Under the pieces are notes generated by a model. It ran no database searches, was not told where the DNA came from, and saw nothing but the letters and a program-made list of their open reading frames with translations. Made by a program: the position numbers and the translations under genes. Positions 56,670-64,000 of a DNA stretch of 64,000 nucleotides are shown one piece after another. The stretch is from positions 124,001 to 188,000 of the forward strand of contig NZ_QLTS01000001.1 in the NCBI RefSeq assembly GCF_003269275.1. The letters run 5' to 3'. The stretch comes from Phascolarctobacterium faecium DSM 14760 (GTDB lineage Bacteria; Bacillota; Negativicutes; Acidaminococcales; Acidaminococcaceae). Positions within the stretch are counted from its first letter, which is position 1; each line of letters begins with the position of its first letter.

Positions 56670-58928
56670 CTAAACTACGCTGACAGGGTCGACGTCAAAA
56701 AAGACATTTCGGCATTCTTTAAATTCAGAATTCCACAAAGCACGCTTGACCGGCTCCATCTGCGGACATTTTACAAGAATGTTCATGCGGTACAGGTCAC
56801 GTACCTTGGCAACGATAGCAGGGAACGGCCCCAATACCAACAGTTCCTGTTCAGGATGTTCCAGCTGCAGCGTCTGCAGAAAATTAACGATCCGCTGGGC
56901 CAGACTGCTGCCGCGCACTTCTTCCTTATCCAATACCGTAATTTTCAAAATTTCGGTATAAGGCGGATATCCAAGCTCCTGCCTGATTTCCAGTTCGCTG
57001 GCGGCAAAAGTGTCGTAATCCTGCGTCGCCGCCAGCTTGATAACTGGATTATCCGGGTCATAAGTCTGCAGGACCACATGGCCGGCCCTGTCACCGCGCC
57101 CGGCTCTGCCTGCAGCCTGTGTCAGCAGAGCAAAGGTTCGTTCCGAAGCTCTGAAATCGGGCAGATTCAGCGTCGAATCTGCCGAAAGGATACCCACCAG
57201 TGTTACGTTAGGTATATCATGTCCTTTTGCTACCATCTGCGTACCTAAAAGCACATTATATTCACCGCTGCTGAAAGATTTAAGAATATCCTCATGCGCG
57301 AATTTTTTGACAGTCGAATCCTGATCCATCCGCAAAATCCTGATTTCCGGCAGTTCGGCAATTTCTGCTTCTGCTTTCTGGGTGCCAGTACCAAAAAATC
57401 TGATTCTGCGACTATGACAGTTAGGACATTCGTCCGGGATCGGGGCGGTATTCCCGCAGTAATGGCAGCGCATTGCTTCACCGGCACTATGATAAACCAG
57501 CGCAACAGCACAATGCGGGCATACAATACTTTCACCGCAGTCACGACACATCACAAAGGTTGAAAAACCACGCCTGTTCAGCAGTACTATAGCCTGCTCT
57601 CCCTGTACCGCCGTCTGCAGCAATGCATCGTTCAGCGCCGCCGAGAGCACAGATTTATTCCCCCGCTGCAATTCCAGCCTCATATCGGCAATTTCAACAT
57701 GCGGCAGCATACTGCCGTTGGCACGCTGCAGCAAACGCAGATGTGTATATGTTCCCTGGCGCGCTTTATAAAAACTTTCCAAATCAGGTGTCGCACTTCC
57801 CAAAACTACCGGAATACCGCTCAGCTGCGCCCTTTTCAGGGCTACTGTCCGCGCATGATAATTGGGCCGCTCGTCCTGCTTGTAACTGCTCTCATGTTCT
57901 TCATCAATAATTATCAGGCCCAGATCGCTGAAGGGAGCAAAAACAGCTGAGCGTACACCGATCAGCAGCTTGGCACTGTTAGTACGCATTTTATACCACA
58001 CATCGGCACGTTCATTCTGTGACAGTTTGCTGTGGGCAACCGCAACTTCATCGCCGAACCAGGCCTGAAAACGTTTAACGATCTGTGCCGTCAATGCTAT
58101 CTCTGGTACCAGCAGCAGAACCTGCTTGCCTGCTTCCATTGCCTGAGCTGCCGCCCGCAGATAAACCTCTGTCTTACCGCTGCCGGTTATGCCCTGCAAC
58201 AAAAAAGTTTCCTGATGCGGCTCTGTAATAGCACTGCCGATAGCCTCAACAGCCTGACGCTGCTCGTCTGTCAAATGCAGACTTTCCTTCAGCTCCGTCC
58301 TGTTGGCATAGCTGTTGCGCAAAACACGTTGCTCACTACGTTCGCTCCAGCCTTTCTCACATAAGATACGCAGTGTCGCAGCACTCACCTGCACTGACGC
58401 CAGTTCCTCCCCGCTTAGAGGGCGTTCGGCTTCTGCCAGCACTTCCAAGGCATGCATCTGTGCACGCAGACGTTTATTATATGCTACCAGAGCCTCACGT
58501 CCTGCCTTAGTCACAACAAAGCAGATACGGGTCTTGATTTTCAGTTTATTTTCGTAATCATAAGCGATCAGCTTACCTTCATCGTTATAAACAGCCTGCC
58601 GCTTGATGCTGGTTTTACCTGGAATAAACAGCCGCATCGCCTCAGCCGGCGAACACAGATAATATTCGGACAGCCAATTTGCCGTTGCCAGCATTTCCGC
58701 ATCAAACCAGGGGCGCGTATCCAGTGTCGCCAAAATTTCTTTACATTCGTATTCTGCCGGAGCAGCCGCGGCCAACGATGTCACAAACCCCTCCACTGTC
58801 TGATACCCAAATGGCACCACAACACGCCAGCCCACATCAACGTGGTCCAGCTGCGGCGGTACGGCATAGGTAAATTGTTTGAACAAGTTTTTTACAGGCA
58901 GGTTGATTGCCACATTTATATATTTCAT
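56670..58928 (-). CDS. priA: Primosomal replication-restart helicase PriA
   Basis: 752 residues: N-terminal 3'-DNA-binding domain, Walker A GITGSGKTEVYLRAA, DEEHESSYKQDE, a zinc-binding insert CRDCGESIVCPHC and CHYCGNTAPIPDECPNCH (eight Cys), and C-terminal helicase motifs including QAAGRAGRGDRAG. Start is ATG 58928 with GGAG 6 nt upstream; the open frame begins at 58940. Confidence 0.95.
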   Translation of the reverse strand: MKYINVAINLPVKNLFKQFTYAVPPQLDHVDVGWRVVVPFGYQTVEGFVTSLAAAAPAEYECKEILATLDTRPWFDAEMLATANWLSEYYLCSPAEAMRLFIPGKTSIKRQAVYNDEGKLIAYDYENKLKIKTRICFVVTKAGREALVAYNKRLRAQMHALEVLAEAERPLSGEELASVQVSAATLRILCEKGWSERSEQRVLRNSYANRTELKESLHLTDEQRQAVEAIGSAITEPHQETFLLQGITGSGKTEVYLRAAAQAMEAGKQVLLLVPEIALTAQIVKRFQAWFGDEVAVAHSKLSQNERADVWYKMRTNSAKLLIGVRSAVFAPFSDLGLIIIDEEHESSYKQDERPNYHARTVALKRAQLSGIPVVLGSATPDLESFYKARQGTYTHLRLLQRANGSMLPHVEIADMRLELQRGNKSVLSAALNDALLQTAVQGEQAIVLLNRRGFSTFVMCRDCGESIVCPHCAVALVYHSAGEAMRCHYCGNTAPIPDECPNCHSRRIRFFGTGTQKAEAEIAELPEIRILRMDQDSTVKKFAHEDILKSFSSGEYNVLLGTQMVAKGHDIPNVTLVGILSADSTLNLPDFRASERTFALLTQAAGRAGRGDRAGHVVLQTYDPDNPVIKLAATQDYDTFAASELEIRQELGYPPYTEILKITVLDKEEVRGSSLAQRIVNFLQTLQLEHPEQELLVLGPFPAIVAKVRDLYRMNILVKCPQMEPVKRALWNSEFKECRNVFFDVDPVSVV

Positions 58929-59029
58929 GTAATGCTCCATTACTGTAAACTTTAACTTATTATACTTCTACTATTTAAATGAAAATTCCTTTATTTTTCC
59001 TACGGACAACAGTTTTTATACTAAGATAA

Positions 59030-59065
59030 AGAAAGTCACAGCTCCTGCAGAAGCTGTGACTTTAC
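59030..59065 (-). terminator. Terminator downstream of metK
   Basis: AAAGTCACAGCT/AGCTGTGACTTT, 12-bp stem with an 8-nt loop. T-rich but imperfect tract (CTTTATCTT) on the minus strand. Confidence 0.7.
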
Positions 59066-59077
59066 CAACATTTTAAA

Positions 59078-60256
59078 TTACAAGCCTGCCTGTTCTTTCA
59101 AGGAAGCGGCTTTATCCGTACGCTCCCACGGCAGATCAATATCAGTACGTCCCATATGGCCGTAAGCAGCCGTTTGTTTATAGATCGGACGGCGCAGGTC
59201 CAAAGCTTTGATGATCGCAGCCGGACTCAGCGAGAAGTTTTTGCGCACCAGGTCAGCGATCTTATCATCGTCGATCTTACCGGTACCAAAGGTATCTACC
59301 AAAACAGATACAGGCTGTGCCACGCCGATAGCATAAGCCAGCTGAATCTCACATTTACCAGCCAGTCCGGCGGCAACGATATTTTTAGCAACGTAACGTG
59401 CGGCGTAAGCAGCGCTGCGGTCTACCTTTGTGGGGTCTTTACCCGAGAAAGCTCCGCCGCCATGACGTGCCATACCGCCGTAGGTATCGACAATGATCTT
59501 ACGTCCGGTCAGACCGGAGTCACCCTGCGGGCCGCCGATAACAAAACGGCCGGTAGGATTGATATAGTATTTGGTATCAGCGTCCAGCATTTCTGCAGGT
59601 ACGATCGGTTTAATAACATGCTCCATAATATCAGCGCGGATCTGCTCCATCGGAATTTCAGGCGCATGCTGAGAAGAAACTACTATAGCGTCGATACGTA
59701 CGGGCTTACCGTCGTCGTATTCAACTGTAACCTGAGTTTTGCCATCAGGACGCAGATACGGTAAGGTACCGTTTTTACGAACTTCCGACAACCGACGGGC
59801 CAGCTTATGAGCCAGACAGATAGGCAGCGGCATATATTCTTCGGTTTCGTTAGTAGCGTAACCAAACATCATACCCTGGTCGCCGGCGCCTACCTCAGTT
59901 TCCTCTGCTTTGCCTTCTTTAGCTTCCAGTGCTTTATCAACACCTAAAGCGATATCGGCAGACTGCTCGTCGATAGAGATCAGCACGCCGCAGGTATTAC
60001 CGTCAAAACCATATTTAGCACGGTCATAGCCAATATTGACTACAGTTTCACGGGCGATTTTCGGAATATCCACATAACAGTTTGTGGAAATCTCACCGAC
60101 AACATGAATCTGACCGGTTGCCACCAAAGTTTCACACGCAACACGTCCCATCGGGTCCTGTTCTAAGATAGCGTCTAAAACCGCATCAGAAATCTGATCG
60201 GCGATCTTATCCGGATGTCCTTCTGTTACAGACTCAGAAGTAAATAATTTTCTCAT
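59078..60256 (-). CDS. metK: S-adenosylmethionine synthetase
   Basis: 392 residues. SAM from methionine and [22 protein letters not shown] (about 14-32), [15 protein letters not shown] and [19 protein letters not shown] are family signatures. Monocistronic and preceded by a SAM-I riboswitch. Confidence 0.97.
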   Translation of the reverse strand: MRKLFTSESVTEGHPDKIADQISDAVLDAILEQDPMGRVACETLVATGQIHVVGEISTNCYVDIPKIARETVVNIGYDRAKYGFDGNTCGVLISIDEQSADIALGVDKALEAKEGKAEETEVGAGDQGMMFGYATNETEEYMPLPICLAHKLARRLSEVRKNGTLPYLRPDGKTQVTVEYDDGKPVRIDAIVVSSQHAPEIPMEQIRADIMEHVIKPIVPAEMLDADTKYYINPTGRFVIGGPQGDSGLTGRKIIVDTYGGMARHGGGAFSGKDPTKVDRSAAYAARYVAKNIVAAGLAGKCEIQLAYAIGVAQPVSVLVDTFGTGKIDDDKIADLVRKNFSLSPAAIIKALDLRRPIYKQTAAYGHMGRTDIDLPWERTDKAASLKEQAGL

Positions 60257-60304
60257 AATTAGCCTCCTTTAGATAAAGTACACATCATCAATCTGCCTGC
60301 TTAC

Positions 60305-60333
60305 TAAAAAAGCGCTCTCATAATGAGAGCGCT
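60305..60333 (-). terminator. SAM riboswitch expression-platform terminator
   Basis: Perfect stem AGCGCTCTCAT/ATGAGAGCGCT followed by T6 on the minus strand. Formation should be favoured when SAM is bound. Confidence 0.93.
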
Positions 60334-60351
60334 GCGTATTATTGTTCAGCA

Positions 60352-60461
60352 TTCTCATCTCACGAATTATCGCAGGACTTAGCACCGTTTTGCAAGACTT
60401 TCACCTTACAATGGTTGCTGCGGTTTCACAGGGCCATTCCCTCCACCAGCTCTTGATGAGT
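60352..60461 (-). promoter_or_regulatory. SAM-I riboswitch (S-box) controlling metK
   Basis: Minus-strand reading: CTCATCAAGAGC, GGTGGAGGGAATGGCCC, TGTGAAACCGCAGCAACC, AAGGTG…AAGTCCTGCG, then GATGAG closing P1. These are the conserved S-box blocks. A terminator follows, so SAM should switch metK off. Confidence 0.97.
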
Positions 60462-60481
60462 AATATTCAATTACAATGCTT

Positions 60482-60510
60482 ATTATAGCGGAACAACTTT
60501 CAAATTGCAA
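60482..60510 (-). promoter_or_regulatory. Promoter of the metK leader
   Basis: TTGCAA (60505-60510), 17-nt spacer, TATAAT (60482-60487) on the minus strand, about 15 nt before the expected transcript start above the S-box. Confidence 0.82.
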
Positions 60511-60592
60511 CAGATTTTACAAAAATCTTTCATTTTTACATCCCGAGGCCTACAAAAGCTTATTTCTACGCCTTTTGAACGAGTTATACTAT

Positions 60593-61798
60593 TTACGATT
60601 TGAGCAAACGCAGAACAGTATTCAAAAGCTCTTCTGCAACTTCTGCTTTGGTCATTTGCTCCAGCTCGCGCACTTCGCCGTCCGGAAACAGGAATTTAAC
60701 GATATTGGTATCAGAGTTAAATCCTGCCCCCTGCAAAGTGACATCGTTAGCAACGATCATATCCAAATTCTTTTTGCAGATTTTTTCTTTTGCATTAGCA
60801 ATCAGATTTTGAGTTTCGGCAGCAAAGCCTACCAAAAACTGTTTTTCTTTACGTTCGCCCAGAGCTTTTAGAATATCAGGGTTTTTATCCATTACGACAG
60901 TTAAAGCGTCGTCAGTTTTCTTTTTGATTTTCTGTTCGGCAACATCATGGGGTCTGTAATCAGCCACAGCAGCAGCTTTGATCACTATATCCATGTCGTT
61001 GTAAGCTGCCAGACAGGCGTCCATCATCTGCTGCGTAGTTTCAACCTGCACCGTTTTGACATTAGCAGGCGGATTCAGCACCGACGGCCCCGAAACCAGC
61101 GTCACCTCGGCACCGCGGTCAGCAGCGGCCTGCGCGATAGCATAACCCATCTTACCGCTGGAGCGGTTGCCGACATACCGTACCGGGTCGATCGGCTCGC
61201 GGGTACCGGCAGCAGTTACCAAAACACGCAGATTTTTCATATCGCCACAACTTCTGGCAAAGAAAGCTTTGACAAATTCCACGATCTCACAAGGCTCAGG
61301 CAGACGTCCCGCACCAGAAGTACCACAGGCCAAAAAGCCTGTCGCCGGGGCCATCACAGTTACGCCATGCTCTTTCAGGCAGGTAATATTTTCCTGCGTC
61401 AAAGCATTTTCATACATACCTGTATTCATCGCCGGACAGACGATGATCGGTGCCTGAGCGGCCAGTAAAGTTGTAGAAAGCAGATCGTCGGCAAGACCGT
61501 GCGCCATTTTCGCAATGATATTGGCAGTAGCCGGAGCTACTACAAAAACATCAGCCCAGTTTGCCAGAGCGATATGCTCAACATTAAATTCCTGGTTACT
61601 GTTCCACATAGAAGTCGCAACAGCGTTGCCGCTGATTTCCTTAAATGTCAGCGGCGTAACAAACTGCCGGGCATGCTCTGTCATAACGACACGCACCTCG
61701 GCCCCCTGCTTGCGCAGACGGCTTACCAGATCGACAGCTTTATAAACGGCGATACCGCCAGTAACGCCTAAAACGATTTTCTTTCCTTTTAGCAACAA
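60593..61798 (-). CDS. coaBC: Bifunctional phosphopantothenoylcysteine decarboxylase / synthetase
   Basis: Two successive steps of coenzyme A synthesis. CoaC half: VLGVTGGIAVYKAVDL, CPAMNTGMYENALTQ and ACGTSGAGRLPEP. CoaB half from about residue 190: VLVTAAGTREPIDPVRYVGN, SSGKMGYAIAQ, VKAAAVADYRP. Start chosen as TTG 61798 (GGGGG upstream), which yields LLLKGKKIVLG; the open ATG at 61849 is inside rpoZ and would add 17 unusual residues. Start uncertain. Confidence 0.93.
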   Translation of the reverse strand: MLLKGKKIVLGVTGGIAVYKAVDLVSRLRKQGAEVRVVMTEHARQFVTPLTFKEISGNAVATSMWNSNQEFNVEHIALANWADVFVVAPATANIIAKMAHGLADDLLSTTLLAAQAPIIVCPAMNTGMYENALTQENITCLKEHGVTVMAPATGFLACGTSGAGRLPEPCEIVEFVKAFFARSCGDMKNLRVLVTAAGTREPIDPVRYVGNRSSGKMGYAIAQAAADRGAEVTLVSGPSVLNPPANVKTVQVETTQQMMDACLAAYNDMDIVIKAAAVADYRPHDVAEQKIKKKTDDALTVVMDKNPDILKALGERKEKQFLVGFAAETQNLIANAKEKICKKNLDMIVANDVTLQGAGFNSDTNIVKFLFPDGEVRELEQMTKAEVAEELLNTVLRLLKS

Positions 61799-61817
61799 GG
61801 CACTAAGCCCCCTTATC

Positions 61818-62009
61818 TCAGCGTACTTTACGCTCGTAAGTAATAACATCGTCAGCGATCTCGCGTAAAGCGGTGCTTACTTCTTTCTGAGGCATATTCT
61901 GATTGCCTACCGTCAGTTCACGGGCACGTTTGGCAGCTAAAATCACCAGGGTGTATTTACTGTCAACTTTCTCTGCTAAATAATCGATAGAAGGGTCAAC
62001 CATACTCAT
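61818..62009 (-). CDS. rpoZ: DNA-directed RNA polymerase omega subunit
   Basis: 63 residues: [19 protein letters not shown] is the omega signature. Four-nt overlap with gmk. Promotes RNA polymerase assembly. Second ATG (codon 3) is an alternative start. Confidence 0.93.
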   Translation of the reverse strand: MSMVDPSIDYLAEKVDSKYTLVILAAKRARELTVGNQNMPQKEVSTALREIADDVITYERKVR

Positions 62010-62635
62010 ATTTCTCTCTCCTTATGTGCCGCATGGCAAATTTCATTGATAATAAAATAAGTTCTGGCAGCACGGTAACGTTCTGCTTCCATGATCGTCA
62101 AAACTTTGCTGGTAGCTTTCTGCGCCACATCATTGACGACTATATAATCATATTCGTTGGCATAAGCCAGTTCACCTGTTGCCGAAGCTAAACGGCGTTT
62201 AATAACGTCTTCGCTGTCCGTGCCGCGTTTATAAATGCGCGAGCATAATTCATCAAGTGACGGTGGTACGATAAACACAAATACTCCATCAGGAAAGCGT
62301 TTTTTAATCTGCATCGCGCCCTGGATATCAATCTCCAAAATAACATCCTTACCCTGATTCAGCAGTTCCATAACATAAGAACGGGGCGTACCGTAATAAT
62401 TTCCATAAACCTCGGCATATTCCAGCAGTTCTCCCTCTGCGATCATCTGCTTTACTTCTTCCACAGATTTAAAAAAGTAATTCACGCCGTCAACTTCGCC
62501 GTTACGCGCCTGTCTGGTAGTAACTGAAACGGAATAAGCCAAGTCGGGAAGCTTTTCCCTAAGCATCTGACAAATCGTTCCCTTGCCGGCTCCTGAAGGC
62601 CCGGACAAAACTAATAATAACCCCTGCGGCTTCAC
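62006..62635 (-). CDS. gmk: Guanylate kinase
   Basis: 209 residues. P-loop [35 protein letters not shown] and [13 protein letters not shown]. Phosphorylates GMP to GDP. Conserved remA-gmk-rpoZ-coaBC order. Confidence 0.96.
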   Translation of the reverse strand: MKPQGLLLVLSGPSGAGKGTICQMLREKLPDLAYSVSVTTRQARNGEVDGVNYFFKSVEEVKQMIAEGELLEYAEVYGNYYGTPRSYVMELLNQGKDVILEIDIQGAMQIKKRFPDGVFVFIVPPSLDELCSRIYKRGTDSEDVIKRRLASATGELAYANEYDYIVVNDVAQKATSKVLTIMEAERYRAARTYFIINEICHAAHKEREI

Positions 62636-62658
62636 GATTAGCCCACCTTCCGTTTTAT

Positions 62659-62919
62659 TTATTCTTCGTCTTCGTCGTCAGTCTGCACTAAACGGTTGGC
62701 GACTGTTTCCGGCTGCACAGCCGATAAAATAATATGACCGCTGTCAGTCACGATAACCGCTCTGGTTCTGCGGCCATAAGTGGCATCAATCAGCATACCT
62801 CTGTCGCGCGCTTCCTGAATAATCCTTTTGATAGGAGCAGATTCAGGACTGATGATAGAAATGATCCTGTTGGCAGCTACAATATTGCCAAAGCCAATAT
62901 TGATCAATTTGATATCCAT
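62659..62919 (-). CDS. remA: RemA-family (DUF370) extracellular-matrix regulator
   Basis: 86 residues. [20 protein letters not shown] and [20 protein letters not shown] match RemA, a DNA-binding regulator of matrix genes in Bacillus. The acidic tail QTDDEDEE is usual. The role in Negativicutes is not established. Confidence 0.93.
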   Translation of the reverse strand: MDIKLINIGFGNIVAANRIISIISPESAPIKRIIQEARDRGMLIDATYGRRTRAVIVTDSGHIILSAVQPETVANRLVQTDDEDEE

Positions 62920-62937
62920 ACTTTCACCCTTTCCCCA

Positions 62938-63837
62938 TTACTCGATATTCTGGATCTGTTCCCTGATTTTTTCTATCTCAGCTTTGATCTCCACAACAAC
63001 TTGCGCCAAAGTATAATCGTTGGCTTTGGAAGCAATGGTATTTGCCTCGCGGTTGAATTCCTGGATAAGAAAATCGAGCTTGCGACCGACAGGCTGATCT
63101 GCATCAATGATCAGCCTGAATTGTTTAATATGGCTTTTCAGTCTGACGATCTCCTCAGTAATACTGGTACGGTCAGCAAAAATAGCGACTTCCTGCAGCA
63201 ATCGTTCCGGTTCAATGACCTGGTTATGTTTCGCAAGCAGTTCGTTGATCCTGTCGCTCAGGCGAATCTGGTATTCTTCAACTACCTGCGGCGAACGTTC
63301 TTCGATTACTGCCAGTTTTTCGGCAATCAGATCGGCACGTTTAATGAAATCACCATAGATATTACTGCCCTCGGTCTCACGCATAGCGACAAGATTACTG
63401 ATAGCCTGACGCAAAGCCTGTTCCAGCTTCGGCCAAACACTCTCAACGTCAAAAAAACCTTCTTGTGCATTGATCACATCCGGGCAGCGTGACAAATATA
63501 AAATTTCCGACTGCTCGTTAAGCTTATAGTCTTCACAGCCGATAGCGGAACCAACATCACGCAAAGCGTTATGATACGCCAGTACCAAAGCTTTATCTAC
63601 TTTAATCGAAACGTTTTCTGTATTGGTATAAGAAGCATTGATAAAAACATCGATGCGTCCACGATTAACAGATTTTAAAATAGTCTTACGGATTCTGTCT
63701 TCTACCGGATTCAAAAAACGCGGTAAGCGAATAGCTACCTCGTTATAACGGTGATTGACCGTTTTCATTTCAATCGTTACTGAAAACTGCTCGTCTTCAT
63801 ATTCACCCCGGCCGAAGCCAGTCATACTTTTCAGCAA
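62938..63837 (-). CDS. YicC-family endoribonuclease
   Basis: 299 residues: MLKSMTGFGRGEYEDEQFSV start, LPRFLNPVEDRIRK, and the C-terminal DUF1732 part GRKLDFLIQEFNREANTIAS. YicC is a Mn-dependent endoribonuclease in Escherichia coli. 18 nt upstream of remA. Confidence 0.92.
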   Translation of the reverse strand: MLKSMTGFGRGEYEDEQFSVTIEMKTVNHRYNEVAIRLPRFLNPVEDRIRKTILKSVNRGRIDVFINASYTNTENVSIKVDKALVLAYHNALRDVGSAIGCEDYKLNEQSEILYLSRCPDVINAQEGFFDVESVWPKLEQALRQAISNLVAMRETEGSNIYGDFIKRADLIAEKLAVIEERSPQVVEEYQIRLSDRINELLAKHNQVIEPERLLQEVAIFADRTSITEEIVRLKSHIKQFRLIIDADQPVGRKLDFLIQEFNREANTIASKANDYTLAQVVVEIKAEIEKIREQIQNIE

Positions 63838-63870
63838 GCTAAAACCTCCTAAATTTTATGATGATTCATT

Positions 63871-64000
63871 TTATTTTAATAACGCAGGATCCACGGCAAA
63901 TTCTCGTCCGCCGCAATAAGCGTCCTTAATGACCAGTAAATAAGGTTTGTCAACATTGAATTCTGCCTGATCAAAATAAAAATTATACTGCAGCTGGCAG
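63871..64000 (-). CDS. 3' end of an unidentified gene (right edge)
   Basis: Only the last 42 residues are visible: CQLQYNFYFDQAEFNVDKPY, then LLVIKDAYCGGREFAVDPAL, then LK and a TAA stop. Not recognised. It ends 33 nt before yicC, so is probably in the same operon. It is too short for a family call; the NFACT/RqcH gene usual at this position in Bacillus does not match by eye. Confidence 0.7.
   Translation of the reverse strand, partial: CQLQYNFYFDQAEFNVDKPYLLVIKDAYCGGREFAVDPALLK

Noticed and set aside
63871-64000. Serpin-like ending of the edge gene (FNVDKPYLLVI)
   Set aside because: The similarity to serpin C-termini is short and weak, and 42 residues cannot support a family call.

Overview
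The window is 64 kb of a Firmicutes-type chromosome, almost certainly from the diderm class Negativicutes (inference). The evidence is the IspH–S1 fusion, CodY, RNase Y, RemA, a Cys4 zinc-binding L28 and the gene orders dprA-topA-trmFO-xerC-codY and yicC-remA-gmk-rpoZ-coaBC-priA-def-fmt-rsmB-rlmN-prpC-prkC-rsgA-rpe. A decayed C-terminal autotransporter beta-barrel at 47.2–47.5 kb implies an outer membrane. An [FeFe]-hydrogenase, its HydF maturase and several metal-dependent anaerobic enzymes fit a strictly anaerobic fermenter. No rRNA, tRNA, CRISPR array or insertion sequence was seen.

Layout. Bases 1–7.85 kb: a minus-strand housekeeping operon (M50 protease, trpS, scpA, scpB, rluB, flavoprotein, cmk, plsC, ispH-S1). 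7.9–17.5 kb: PaaG-like enoyl-CoA hydratase/isomerase, guaB, codY, xerC, a YczE-like membrane protein, trmFO, topA, dprA; the hslVU pair that sits between xerC and codY in Bacillus is absent. 17.6–24.5 kb: an MGDG-synthase-like glycosyltransferase, nicotinate phosphoribosyltransferase, SatP-type acetate/succinate channel, hydF, a rubredoxin-tailed [FeFe]-hydrogenase and a TVP38-type membrane protein. 24.5–35.4 kb: recG, rpmB, rny, recA-recX with an SOS box, and an FMN-riboswitch-controlled ribD-ribE-ribBA-ribH-hslO operon.

35.5–47.5 kb is the accessory region and the most interesting part. It holds an LpdD-like protein, the flavin prenyltransferase UbiX, a DASS-type anion permease, two LysR regulators, an LpdC/AroY-type gallate/protocatechuate decarboxylase, a second BsdC-type UbiD decarboxylase with its small zinc partner BsdD, and a MoxR ATPase–VWA–orphan trio. 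I read this as a system for importing hydroxybenzoates and decarboxylating them without oxygen, with one UbiX supplying prenylated FMN to two UbiD enzymes. The permease and the second decarboxylase lie 9 kb apart but share the same promoter architecture: GGAATTTCC, then 22 nt, then a conserved 12-mer overlapping the -35, then a 17-nt spacer and -10, with upstream ATTC-N7-GAAT LysR-type boxes. This makes them a probable regulon. The MoxR–VWA–orphan trio lies directly downstream behind a terminator; its role with the decarboxylases is a hypothesis.

47.6–64 kb is again conserved minus-strand housekeeping: rpe, rsgA, prkC, prpC (four genes linked by three successive ATGA overlaps), rlmN, rsmB, DUF116, fmt, def, priA, SAM-I-riboswitch-controlled metK, coaBC, rpoZ, gmk, remA, yicC, and the 3' end of an unidentified gene at the right edge.
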